Both the position numbers and the translations under genes were made by a program. Under the pieces are notes generated by a model that saw nothing but the letters and a program-made list of their open reading frames with translations, was not told where the DNA came from and did not search any database. Positions 7,678-14,721 of a DNA stretch of 14,721 nucleotides are shown piece after piece. Source of the stretch: CAWVWF01 sp963933885 (GTDB lineage Bacteria > Bacteroidota > Bacteroidia > Flavobacteriales_C > GCA-002722245); NCBI GenBank assembly GCA_963933885.1, contig CAWVWF010000075.1, positions 1-14,721 of the forward strand. The letters run 5' to 3'. Within the stretch, counting starts at the first letter, position 1; every line of letters starts with the position of its first letter.

Positions 7678-8181
7678 TTAAAGCTTAATATAATCCACTC
7701 TATTCAAAACCATATTTAATAACCTCCAACACTTTCCATCAACCAAAATATCTTCAGATATTTCATCATTTATCTTAAACCCAACCTTCTCATAACACTT
7801 AACAGCAGCAACATTCCACTCAAATACATGTAAGTCAACCACAGTTACCGAAGAATTTTCAAACAGCATATTAGACATTTTTCTAATAGTTTGTTCTCCA
7901 ATTTTCTGACCTCTCAAATCCTTATCTCCTATTAAAACTCTAGACAATCTATTTTTACCGTCTTGTAGATTTAGTTCACAATGCCCAATAGTCTCCTTAG
8001 TTGATCTTAAAACGATCTTAAAAGGTTTTATATCTATCATCTCAAGGTAAGCATTCAATTGAAGGTCATCTAACGGATAAGAAAAAATAGGCCCTGCAAA
8101 CTGAACCAATTCTTCTTCAGTATGAATCCAACTTTTAAAAAGTTCGAAATCTTTTTTCGTAAAAGGTAGTAATTCAATCAT
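7678..8181 (-). CDS. GNAT-family N-acetyltransferase (RimJ/RimL-like)
   Basis: A 167-residue GNAT fold enzyme that would transfer an acetyl group from acetyl-CoA to an amine. The acetyl-CoA pyrophosphate loop RGQKIG (90-95) follows the strand RVLIGDKDL. The second conserved block NVAAVKCYEKVGF (123-135) is typical of RimJ/RimL-type proteins, as is the start MIELLPFTKKDFELFKSWI. The substrate could be a protein N-terminus, a small metabolite or a drug and cannot be decided. The gene lies 31 bp after the 111-residue gene and is probably the last of a three-gene minus-strand operon. Its stop is 43 bp from the inverted-repeat element. Confidence 0.9.
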   Translation of the reverse strand: MIELLPFTKKDFELFKSWIHTEEELVQFAGPIFSYPLDDLQLNAYLEMIDIKPFKIVLRSTKETIGHCELNLQDGKNRLSRVLIGDKDLRGQKIGEQTIRKMSNMLFENSSVTVVDLHVFEWNVAAVKCYEKVGFKINDEISEDILVDGKCWRLLNMVLNRVDYIKL

Positions 8182-8212
8182 AACATTATAAATACAATGT
8201 TTTTAACACAAA

Positions 8213-8548
8213 TCACAACTCTTCTAGGACTGACTTACCTACAGATAAGTCTCCAGATGTCCATTGCCATGATTCTATCAATCTAATTTTTCCATTTTTC
8301 ATTATCTCAGGCTTCGAATCGCATTTACCTGTCATTATCAAACCATCTTTATTGATCTGATGGTAACTCACCTGAATGTCCCCCTCTTTGCTAACGATCC
8401 CTATCAACTGTCCTTTGATGATACTCCCACCTTCATAACTACATGTTAAAACATCTTGCTCTTGTTTATAATGGAATACCATATCACTAGAGACTTCACC
8501 GTTATCAGATACAGATATTGGCTTGAATTTTCTATTATTATAATTCAC
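8213..8548 (-). CDS. Small conserved protein of unknown function (often labelled 'N-acetylglutamate synthase')
   Basis: A 111-residue soluble protein with no signal peptide, membrane segment or cysteine cluster. It looks all-beta, with alternating strands and turns: FHYKQEQDVLTCSYEGGSII, KGQLIGIVSKEGDIQVSYHQ, GLIMTGKCDSKPE, GKIRLIESWQWTSGDLSVGK. I recognise this pattern (GGxIxKGxLIG..., SKPE, RLxExWQWTSGD) as a family often named N-acetylglutamate synthase in databases. It has no GNAT or amino-acid-kinase motif, so that name is not supported here. It lies 19 bp after the phosphatase gene and 31 bp before the acetyltransferase gene, suggesting one transcript. Function unknown. Confidence 0.8.
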   Translation of the reverse strand: MNYNNRKFKPISVSDNGEVSSDMVFHYKQEQDVLTCSYEGGSIIKGQLIGIVSKEGDIQVSYHQINKDGLIMTGKCDSKPEIMKNGKIRLIESWQWTSGDLSVGKSVLEEL

Positions 8549-8567
8549 ATTTATACTATTAATAGGA

Positions 8568-9233
8568 CTACAACTTCCCTGTTAAAACTTCTCCTTCATT
8601 GTTTGATTTAATGTATTCTTTCGTCCCTACGTTTAAACATGTTAGCCATTTCCCTCCGTAGGCATAGGTATCGATGCAAATTGTATGTCCAAAATCAGCA
8701 ATCTCACCATCCTTCCTTGAAGTATGTCCGCAGATAACAGTTTTTTCAGTACTATAGCATTCTGGAACTTCAAATTTATTCCAATACAAATGATCATCAT
8801 CTTGCTCTTCCAATGACACACCTATTTCTAATCCGGCATGAACGAAAATGAAATCATCAATTGTAAGATACGGTTTACAAGCATCAATAAATGCCCAATG
8901 AGCGCTATCTATCTTATCCATCCAATAATTATCATCTTTAATATTATAGGAATCTAAAGTTCTTGAACCTCCAAAATATAACCATCTCATTAATTGATCA
9001 GGATTTTCTTTTGCAGTAACCATCATAATTTCATGATTACCTAGAATAAACTCGAAGTTGTAATTACTTTGATTAAGAATTAACCAATCTATTACTCTCT
9101 TACTATTCACTCCTCTATCGATGTAATCTCCTAGAAAAACAACAGTATCCTCTTTAGTAATTATGTTTTGATTGAATATCGCTTCTAACGCCTCTAAACT
9201 ACCATGTATATCTCCAATTGCATATATAGCCAT
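8568..9233 (-). CDS. PPP-family metallophosphoesterase / serine-threonine phosphatase-like
   Basis: A 221-residue cytosolic metallophosphatase with the full set of PPP signatures: GDIHG (7-11), GDYIDRG (35-41), GNHE (65-68), HAG (132-134) and GHT (169-171). These bind two metal ions. The size and motifs resemble small bacterial PPP phosphatases of the PrpA/PrpB and lambda phosphatase type, which remove phosphate from proteins or hydrolyse dinucleoside polyphosphates; which of these applies is not visible. The ATG at 9233 places GDIHG at the usual distance from the N-terminus. It is the first gene of the minus-strand operon, with a good promoter 40-75 bp upstream. Confidence 0.93.
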   Translation of the reverse strand: MAIYAIGDIHGSLEALEAIFNQNIITKEDTVVFLGDYIDRGVNSKRVIDWLILNQSNYNFEFILGNHEIMMVTAKENPDQLMRWLYFGGSRTLDSYNIKDDNYWMDKIDSAHWAFIDACKPYLTIDDFIFVHAGLEIGVSLEEQDDDHLYWNKFEVPECYSTEKTVICGHTSRKDGEIADFGHTICIDTYAYGGKWLTCLNVGTKEYIKSNNEGEVLTGKL

Positions 9234-9690
9234 ACTGATATTATCTATATTTTCAGAAAGTTAAAACTTATCTACAAATATAAATAAAGCCATTATATTA
9301 AATTCAAAATAATGTGATTTAACCAGTCAGATAAACAAACCAAATGATCCCTTTTCTTTTTATTCGACCATATGACATTTTGATATACATCTCATTGCTG
9401 TTTTTTTAATAATTCATTGCCTTAAACTGTTTCTATTCAATATATCACAAGAGATTTATACCGGATTACAGTATGAAATATTGACAACACAATGTTCGAA
9501 AAACATCTTGAAACATAATAAAAAACACAATTAAAACTCTCGAAATCAACCTAATACGAAAAAACAAAACACACATAAACCACAATTAACAACCAATCAA
9601 ACAACACCTACAAAAGACTACAATAGCAATCGACTGAGGTGTAAAATGCCTACCTTCATTAAGCCTAATTACACTTTAACATAATACCCT
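9234..9690. other. AT-rich divergent intergenic region
   Basis: 457 bp without a credible gene, between the phosphatase gene (minus) and the secreted-protein gene (plus). The left end carries the candidate phosphatase promoter. From about 9484 to 9630 the plus strand is rich in A and C and poor in G and T. Close to the right-hand gene, GTGTAA (9639-9644) and TTACAC (9669-9674) form a short inverted repeat. No clear promoter for the right-hand gene was found. Confidence 0.75.
9275..9308 (-). promoter_or_regulatory. Candidate Bacteroidota-type promoter for the phosphatase operon
   Basis: On the minus strand, TATATTTG (9282-9275) matches the -7 consensus TAnnTTTG exactly. TTTG at 9308-9305 fits the -33 element with a 22-bp spacer, within the range I recall for this phylum. 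Transcription would begin near 9268 and leave a leader of about 35 nt before the ATG at 9233. Found by eye only. Confidence 0.55.
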
Positions 9691-10755
9691 ATGAAATTCA
9701 GTCTACTTTCCCTTCTCATGCTGTCTTCAATTATTTGTTTTTCTGTTGCAAAAACTACAACTGCTACAGTTGGAACCTGGTCTCCTGCTGGTGATCCAGC
9801 AACTGGAGATGATGTAACGATATCTCACGACTGGAGTGCTGGATGGGCTGCAACCGGAGGAATAGCTAGCGCATTCTCAGGAACTATAACAATTGAAAAT
9901 GGTGGACACTTAAGGATTACAAATGCTTTAGCCAATTTCGCAGGAACGATGACAATAGAAAGTGGTGGGAATTATGAAATCGATGGAGACATGACCAACT
10001 GGACAGGTGCTATCGACATTCAATCAGGCGGCGTTTTCACAAGTCATTATGATTTTGATGCTGGAGACGATGCATCTGGAGCGGCTTTAACAGTAAATGG
10101 AGAACTTATATTAACAGGTTCTTCACCGCAAGGAGTGTTAACGCTAGATTTAATTGTAGCAGGTACTGGAAGGATTTATGCTAGATCGATAGTTTTAAAT
10201 GGTAACGGTTCAACAGGCGGGGCTACTTTACCTGTTGAGCTTATAATGTTCATCGCAAAATCTAACAAATCTGGAAATGAGTTGCTCTGGACAACTGCTT
10301 CAGAGGTAAATAATAGTCATTTCGATATTGAGAAATCTTTAAATGGAATAGACTTCTACACGATTGATCAAGTTCAAGGAAATGGAAACTCTTCAGATGA
10401 AATCAACTACTCGTATTTTGATTCAGAAAATCTTGGTGAAAATGTATATTACAGATTAAAACAAGTAGATTTTGATGGTGCTATTAATTACAGTCATGTC
10501 GTCAATACTTTCTCAAACAAGAAGTCTATAGAAATTGTACAACAAGGTAGTAGTTCTAATTTTTTCATTCTCTCCCCTTCAGATGAAGAATTATTTTTAA
10601 AAGTATTCGATATTTCAGGTAGATTAATTCTACAAGAATCATTCATCACTTTTGAAGGAAGTCGTTATAATTTCAAATTACAACATACTGGAAATCTTAT
10701 TTTAACTATTCAGTCTAACCAAAGCACAGTTAGTAAAAAAGCCATAATTAAATAG
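9691..10755 (+). CDS. Secreted beta-solenoid protein with T9SS-like C-terminal sorting tail
   Basis: A 354-residue secreted protein. A signal peptide covers about 1-20 (hydrophobic LLSLLMLSSIICFSVA). The first half is rich in Gly, Thr and Ser, with three copies of a 21-residue unit at about 64, 85 and 106 (GTITIENGG, GTMTIESGG, GAIDIQSGG), as in a parallel beta-solenoid. LPVELIMF (180-187) opens a module common in Bacteroidota surface proteins: LLWTTASEVNNSHFDIEKS, then YYRLKQVDFDGAINYS (253-268). The last 60 or so residues (VFDISGRLI, then KKAIIK) resemble a type A T9SS sorting domain, although the usual YPNP-like opening is absent and ILSPSDEE stands in its place. Export across the outer membrane by T9SS is inferred. 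It has no enzymatic motif; an adhesin or surface-coat role is possible. Confidence 0.85.
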   Translation: MKFSLLSLLMLSSIICFSVAKTTTATVGTWSPAGDPATGDDVTISHDWSAGWAATGGIASAFSGTITIENGGHLRITNALANFAGTMTIESGGNYEIDGDMTNWTGAIDIQSGGVFTSHYDFDAGDDASGAALTVNGELILTGSSPQGVLTLDLIVAGTGRIYARSIVLNGNGSTGGATLPVELIMFIAKSNKSGNELLWTTASEVNNSHFDIEKSLNGIDFYTIDQVQGNGNSSDEINYSYFDSENLGENVYYRLKQVDFDGAINYSHVVNTFSNKKSIEIVQQGSSSNFFILSPSDEELFLKVFDISGRLILQESFITFEGSRYNFKLQHTGNLILTIQSNQSTVSKKAIIK

Positions 10756-10833
10756 AACACCTATCGGTCCCACTTTACGAAACTAGACAATATCATGAGA
10801 AAATTAATTAAGACTTTAACTCTGCAACTATAT

Positions 10834-11403
10834 TCAATATATTCCTTTATCTCTTTTTGGTGCTCTTGGATAAATTGAGATATCTATCTTCTTATTAAGA
10901 ATGATTAATCTTTTTTCTTCTATTTTTAAAGCTCCCTCCCAAGTCTGTTTTACAAATCCAGAATCTAAATGGAAATAGTGAAAAACGGTATCAGATATAT
11001 CTATTATAAAAGACAGATTATCAACATGCTGACATAAATAATAGTTTTCACCATCAACAATAATTCGCCTCAATGGTCTAGAATAAAAACTTTTATTCTG
11101 CTGTTTACTTCTAGGATCATCAAACATTGAATCCGTAAAAAAAGGAATCAAAACATCCTCTCTTAAGCGATACCAGCCGTTTGGTTTAATAATAAAATTA
11201 GTTGAGTCGATTACTACTCCATTTAAAACTCTAAACTCCCAAAACGAAGTATCGTTATAAAATTTCCTATGATAAAAGTCAGGCTCATCACCAATGTATT
11301 CAATATAAGAATATGACTTTTCAAAATCACTTTCGGAACTGCAACCACTAAAGCAACAAACTAATAATACAAAAGAAGCAATCGAAATTTGATTAAAACT
11401 CAT
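10834..11403 (-). CDS. Lipoprotein of unknown function
   Basis: I place the start at the ATG at 11403, giving 189 residues. This leaves one base after the stop of the upstream gene and puts a proper lipoprotein signal at the N-terminus: MSFNQIS, hydrophobic IASFVLLVCC, then FSGC with Cys21 as the lipidation site. A longer reading frame starting at 11448 would overlap the upstream gene and add a methionine-rich stretch that spoils the signal peptide. After Cys21 come Ser and acidic residues (SSESDFE), which might favour surface display. The mature part is rich in aromatic residues and probably mostly beta (YSYIEYIGDEPDFYHRKFY, NGWYRLREDVLIPFF, SFIIDISDTVFHYFHLDSG). I recognise no family. It is almost certainly co-transcribed with the arrestin/propeller gene. 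Confidence 0.82.
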   Translation of the reverse strand: MSFNQISIASFVLLVCCFSGCSSESDFEKSYSYIEYIGDEPDFYHRKFYNDTSFWEFRVLNGVVIDSTNFIIKPNGWYRLREDVLIPFFTDSMFDDPRSKQQNKSFYSRPLRRIIVDGENYYLCQHVDNLSFIIDISDTVFHYFHLDSGFVKQTWEGALKIEEKRLIILNKKIDISIYPRAPKRDKGIY

Positions 11404-11404
11404 A

Positions 11405-13207
11405 TTACATATCCAAATCATCTTCATCATCGATCCAATCCTCATCATCCCCTTCCACTAAAGGCTCTTCAAAATCCAAGTCCTTAAACACACTCTTACC
11501 ATCTAAAGAAAGGATAACAAACTCTCCCAAACTATTTAAAGCTGCAATTTTACCATTAAACCAAATTGCACTCAAAACAACCTCAAGCTCCTTTCTATCG
11601 ACGGAACTATAACTTCTTGAAACCAGATCACCAATAAACAATTCTCCACTCCCACTATTGTAAAGTACTTTTTCGCTTGTTGGATGTAAATCAGAAAACT
11701 GTCTAACTACATACTGACCTTCATCTGCTTTACTTCTCGAAACAACATGTTCAGCTCCATGAGGCCTAACTTCATACAAAGCTTTGAATCCACCATCATG
11801 AATTTGCAATCCATTTGCATCAACCGCTATCGCAGTATTTCCATCTTTAGAGTATTGGATATATTCTAAAAATCCATCTCCCCTTTTCACTTCTTTAGTT
11901 TGCTTTGTAACAGGATCAAACTCTAGTAAAATATCAGCAGAATTTAAGTTTACTAAAACCTTAGAAGGATCCTTTGCAACATGCAATGTACTAATGCTTG
12001 AATCCTTTATTTTACTAAACTTCTCTATATACTCTTGAAGCTCAAGCTCGGCATCAAACACCAATATAGAAGCATCGTCTGTCCCTACAATATGGTTTTC
12101 TACCCAAACAATCTCGTTAATATCCCATTCAAAGTCAATAACTCTCAGCTCTTCACCAGTAGATGTAGAGAATATATGCATGGTCTCAGTATGATCACCT
12201 AGGTTAACAAACTTAGATCCATCAGGACTCACCGCAATTCCATCTGTAGTATTAAACTTCTTCCATTTCTGAGTCCCATTCAAGTCCCTCATTGAAATCA
12301 TATCTCCCCAGGAGATCAATATTCCATCCGTTACATTAAACAGTCTACAATCTTGATCGCCACGATGAACCTTTGTACCTTCTAAAACCTGATCTGTTAA
12401 ATAACTATCGTTGAGTACTGCCTCACTCTTCTCAGCATCCTCTTTTAAAACTTCAATATCAAATTTCTTATCGAAAAAATGACCGTTTTGTAAATTAAGC
12501 TCAACCATCAATCTATATACTCCTGATGGATTTAGATTAAAATCTTCAAATTCTAAGAAAAGTTCAAAATCAAACTTCATCTCATCACCTGGAGCAAGTC
12601 TTTTAGCAAAATAAGTTATCGTTTGCGAACCTAACTCTTCTTCATATTCATTATCATCTTTATTATATCTCTCCAGAACAATAATGAAATAATTTAACTC
12701 AACAGTTTTTTCACTTCCTGTAAGTACAACTTCTCCTTTAATACTACCTCCGTTTTTAACTTCAGTAGATTCTAAATTAACTTTTAAACCAGGGTTTGAA
12801 TCAGAATCAGAAACATACTCTCCTTCTGTTTTTTCTTCTAGAAGCTTTTCAACCGCGTCTGTAAACTTATCAGGAACCTTCCCTCCTGATTTAGCAGCTT
12901 TATTTAAAAATGGTTTTATCTTATCAATTACATCTTGGTAATCTTCATGATTTTCTTTCCCTATTTTCTCTAGCAATTCAACAACCTCTAATGCTATTTT
13001 TGCATCTTCAGCGTCATACACTTCATTAAGTGGAACATAAAAGGCTTCAGAAAGTGCTTCATATGCCATATCAATTTCTTTCTCTTCATATGCATCTTTA
13101 GCTTCTTGTAATTTCTTAGGAGCATTCTTCTTTTCTCCTTTCGACATCATAACACCTCCAATTGCCAATGCTATAATAACTAATACTCCAATTACAATCC
13201 AAGTCAT
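11405..13207 (-). CDS. Membrane-anchored protein with arrestin/Spo0M-like domain and beta-propeller
   Basis: A 600-residue protein in four parts. One N-terminal membrane helix (about 2-21, WIVIGVLVIIALAIGGVMM) is followed by Lys-rich sequence. A helical, acidic region covers about 28-128 and may be TPR-like. Residues about 140-255 resemble the N-terminal half of Spo0M/arrestin-type domains: KVNLESTEVKNGGSIKGEVV, a hydrophobic strand LNYFIIVLERY, then AKRLAPGDEMKFDFELFL. From about 285 to 575 there are propeller-like blades with WD40/PQQ-style phrases (ISMRDLNGTQKWKKF, GIAVSPDGSKFVNLGD, MHIFSTSTGEELRVIDF, YSKDGNTAIAVDANGLQIHD). The tail is strongly acidic (585-598). The positive-inside rule predicts that the bulk is cytoplasmic, because Lys residues follow the helix. 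The lipoprotein gene starts one base after its stop. Function unknown; the arrestin call is by pattern. Confidence 0.8.
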   Translation of the reverse strand: MTWIVIGVLVIIALAIGGVMMSKGEKKNAPKKLQEAKDAYEEKEIDMAYEALSEAFYVPLNEVYDAEDAKIALEVVELLEKIGKENHEDYQDVIDKIKPFLNKAAKSGGKVPDKFTDAVEKLLEEKTEGEYVSDSDSNPGLKVNLESTEVKNGGSIKGEVVLTGSEKTVELNYFIIVLERYNKDDNEYEEELGSQTITYFAKRLAPGDEMKFDFELFLEFEDFNLNPSGVYRLMVELNLQNGHFFDKKFDIEVLKEDAEKSEAVLNDSYLTDQVLEGTKVHRGDQDCRLFNVTDGILISWGDMISMRDLNGTQKWKKFNTTDGIAVSPDGSKFVNLGDHTETMHIFSTSTGEELRVIDFEWDINEIVWVENHIVGTDDASILVFDAELELQEYIEKFSKIKDSSISTLHVAKDPSKVLVNLNSADILLEFDPVTKQTKEVKRGDGFLEYIQYSKDGNTAIAVDANGLQIHDGGFKALYEVRPHGAEHVVSRSKADEGQYVVRQFSDLHPTSEKVLYNSGSGELFIGDLVSRSYSSVDRKELEVVLSAIWFNGKIAALNSLGEFVILSLDGKSVFKDLDFEEPLVEGDDEDWIDDEDDLDM

Positions 13208-13398
13208 ATCTTATATTTTATTAGAAAACAATTCAATCAACAAAATCAGTTGTCGCTTAATCAGACTCTAAGGTAATAATACTGAGTTCCCAACCTAAAT
13301 AAATCACATATAAAAATCACAATTTAGAACCTTAATTACATTTTAAAATTTTCCTATTAATCAAAAGGTTCTATTACAACTCAATTAAAAAAAGGCAT

Positions 13399-13431
13399 AA
13401 AAAAAAGCCGATGGATTAACTCCATCGGCTT
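13399..13431 (-). terminator. Intrinsic terminator of the beta-barrel gene
   Basis: A perfect 11-bp stem (13405-13415 with 13421-13431) and a 5-nt loop are followed, on the minus strand, by eight T (13406-13399). The first two overlap the base of the stem. It starts 25 bp after the stop of the 179-residue gene. On the plus strand the stem is followed by mixed AT sequence, so it acts mainly on leftward transcripts. Confidence 0.93.
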
Positions 13432-13455
13432 AATAAAACTTTAAATCCAATTAAC

Positions 13456-13995
13456 TTAAAACATCATTGATGCTCTCAGTCCATAAATACTTAATTCTTT
13501 TCCAATTAATGCGTTTGCAGCTACTGAATAATTCCCAGTATCTCCTCCTGCAAAACGAATTCCAGCATCAGCATATCCACCAGTAGTAAAACCTGATCCA
13601 GAAGACCAACCATCAGCAAAAGCGAAATACCCCATACCTAAACCTGCTCCTCCAAAAAATCCGAAACTATCATCATCGTTAGCACCTAATCCATAATTAA
13701 ACGAAGCCTTCAAAGGTATTTGAAATGAAAACATACCTCCTCCTCCTTCTCGAGAGCTTACAGCAAAATTCAACCCTAATGCCATTGGTAAATCTGCAGA
13801 AACAGAAGTGTTTTTCGACAATGGAAAGTTTAATCTTGGTGTATAAGCCACACCATAATCAGCTGTTGTTAAATCATCTCCAGTAAAAATACTTAAGAAC
13901 ACACCTCCTTCATGCATAAATCCTATATCAGGACCTGCCATCGCAAATACTGAAAGCATTAAAGACATTGACAATAATTGAATTTTCTTTTTCAT
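13456..13995 (-). CDS. Small outer-membrane beta-barrel protein
   Basis: A 179-residue protein with a clear signal peptide (MKKKIQLLSMSLMLSVFAMA, cut near residue 20). The mature part consists of alternating amphipathic strands with Gly and aromatic residues (YGVAYTPRLNFPL, SVSADLPMALGLNFAVS, SFQIPLKASFNYGLG, FGFFGGAGLGMGYFAF, GGYADAGIRFAG, YSVAANALIGKELSIYGL). It ends in Phe, the usual signal for the BAM assembly machinery. It is about the size of 8-stranded OmpW/OmpX-like barrels. It stands alone between the WG-repeat gene and the terminator. No specific transport or adhesion role can be read from it. Confidence 0.87.
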   Translation of the reverse strand: MKKKIQLLSMSLMLSVFAMAGPDIGFMHEGGVFLSIFTGDDLTTADYGVAYTPRLNFPLSKNTSVSADLPMALGLNFAVSSREGGGGMFSFQIPLKASFNYGLGANDDDSFGFFGGAGLGMGYFAFADGWSSGSGFTTGGYADAGIRFAGGDTGNYSVAANALIGKELSIYGLRASMMF

Positions 13996-14014
13996 ATAGT
14001 TTGTTTTTATACCG

Positions 14015-14022
14015 CGAATATA
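14015..14022 (-). promoter_or_regulatory. Possible -7 box for the beta-barrel gene
   Basis: TATATTCG on the minus strand differs from TAnnTTTG at one position and lies about 20 bp upstream of the ATG at 13995. The upstream sequence is so rich in A and T that no single -33 element can be chosen. Weak support. Confidence 0.3.
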
Positions 14023-14130
14023 TACTTGATTTATTGATTAAAAAAACAATATTACAAATTAAACATATTTTAACTTTAGTAAAAAAATGATAAATTTCAT
14101 AACTAACAAAGCAGCTAAACTTGATGGAAA

Positions 14131-14721
14131 TCATTCAAAGTAAAACGAACCTTTAGTATCAACATAAAATAATTTCTGATAGTCGATATAATATTCATCA
14201 TTCGGAAGCTGCAACATCCCTAACCCTTTGTAAAACATATTGTAATCATAGCAAGTCTCATATTTAATAGGAACAACACACTTACCTTTCTTATTAATGA
14301 AGCCATAAGAATCATTCCCATTAATTTCATGTCTTACTTCTGCAATTCCACATTTAAATTCACCACCATAATTAGTACTGAACACAAAAGGTATAACCTC
14401 CTTTCCCTTCCTATTGATATAACCACATGTTGAATCTGTTAAACAAGCGTGTGCAAGACCTTCTGAAAACTCAAAGGCTTTGCTATATATAAAGTCTACT
14501 TTCACATTCCCTAAAGTATCAACATATCCCCATTTATTGTTCTTTTCTACATAAGCCATTCCTTCTTTGAAATAGGAAACTTGATCATAAATAAAAGGTG
14601 TTAGCGTGTCGTTGTTTGCATTTATCAATGCCCAAGCTGAATCGTTTTTCACCCATATCCTATTTTTCGAAAAAGACTTTACTTCCTCATATTGAAACTG
14701 GATAACTTCAACATCTTGCTT
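14131..14721 (-). CDS. WG-repeat protein, 5' end outside the window
   Basis: Partial gene. The frame stays open from the stop at 14131 to the last base of the window, 196 codons, and begins there in frame at KQDVEVIQFQYEEV. A GTG at 14652 could be mistaken for a start, but the 23 codons upstream continue the same repeat pattern (FQYEEVKSFSKNRIWV), so the true start lies beyond 14721. At least three to four WG-type repeats are visible: EGMAYVEKNNKWGYVDTLGN, EGLAHACLTDSTCGYINRKG, CGIAEVRHEINGNDSYGFIN, each followed by a V.F.Y or P..Y phrase. Only the first keeps Trp before Gly; the others have Cys or Tyr. WG-repeat proteins are common in Bacteroidota, and their function is mostly unknown. Whether a signal peptide exists cannot be seen. 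Confidence 0.87.
   Translation of the reverse strand, partial: KQDVEVIQFQYEEVKSFSKNRIWVKNDSAWALINANNDTLTPFIYDQVSYFKEGMAYVEKNNKWGYVDTLGNVKVDFIYSKAFEFSEGLAHACLTDSTCGYINRKGKEVIPFVFSTNYGGEFKCGIAEVRHEINGNDSYGFINKKGKCVVPIKYETCYDYNMFYKGLGMLQLPNDEYYIDYQKLFYVDTKGSFYFE

Noticed and set aside
11404..11448. Longer start for the lipoprotein gene
   Set aside because: It would overlap the upstream gene by 44 bp and bury the lipoprotein signal behind a methionine-rich extension.
13928..14134. 68-residue minus-strand frame upstream of the beta-barrel gene
   Set aside because: It overlaps the barrel gene's signal peptide in another frame and covers its promoter region; the composition looks like translated AT-rich spacer.
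14131..14652. Complete 173-residue WG-repeat gene starting at the GTG at 14652
   Set aside because: The frame is open and repeat-like all the way to the window end, so the gene is partial and its true start lies outside.

Overview
The window most likely comes from a Bacteroidota genome, probably an environmental member of the Flavobacteriales; the family cannot be fixed from this sequence. Four things point there: AT-rich DNA, a secreted protein with a type IX secretion system (T9SS) style tail, a PorE-like TPR/PD40 protein, and promoters of the TAnnTTTG type. All recognised genes are chromosomal housekeeping or envelope genes. I see no transposase, integrase, phage gene, CRISPR array, rRNA or tRNA.

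Layout. Positions 1-169 hold a 58-bp palindrome followed by 16 perfect TTG units. From 2720 down to 170 on the minus strand lies a compact operon: xseA, xseB, pdxH and a DciA-like DUF721 gene. It combines exonuclease VII, pyridoxal phosphate synthesis and a probable replication-helicase accessory factor. From 2877 to 7236 on the plus strand lies a second tight operon: an exported TPR/PD40 protein, a DnaQ-type 3'-5' exonuclease with an ExoX-like tail, a fumarylacetoacetate hydrolase family enzyme, and mnmA. The last three genes are joined by 1-nt TAATG overlaps.

Positions 7237-7677 are non-coding and carry an inverted-repeat element (7488-7635) with a TGAG microsatellite inside it. From 9233 down to 7678 on the minus strand are a PPP-family phosphatase, a small protein of unknown function and a GNAT acetyltransferase, behind a good Bacteroidota-type promoter. 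After a 457-bp AT-rich, A/C-skewed gap comes a plus-strand gene for a secreted beta-solenoid protein with a T9SS-like tail. It converges on a minus-strand pair: a membrane-anchored arrestin/Spo0M-like plus beta-propeller protein, then a lipoprotein. The right end has an outer-membrane beta-barrel gene with a clear intrinsic terminator, and the 3' part of a WG-repeat gene that runs off the window.

The least ordinary items are the two palindrome-plus-microsatellite elements at gene 3' ends, the arrestin-like/propeller membrane protein with its lipoprotein partner, and the PorE-like protein that lacks an OmpA domain and has a helical insert in its regulatory-like domain. I found no convincing new defence or mobile system.
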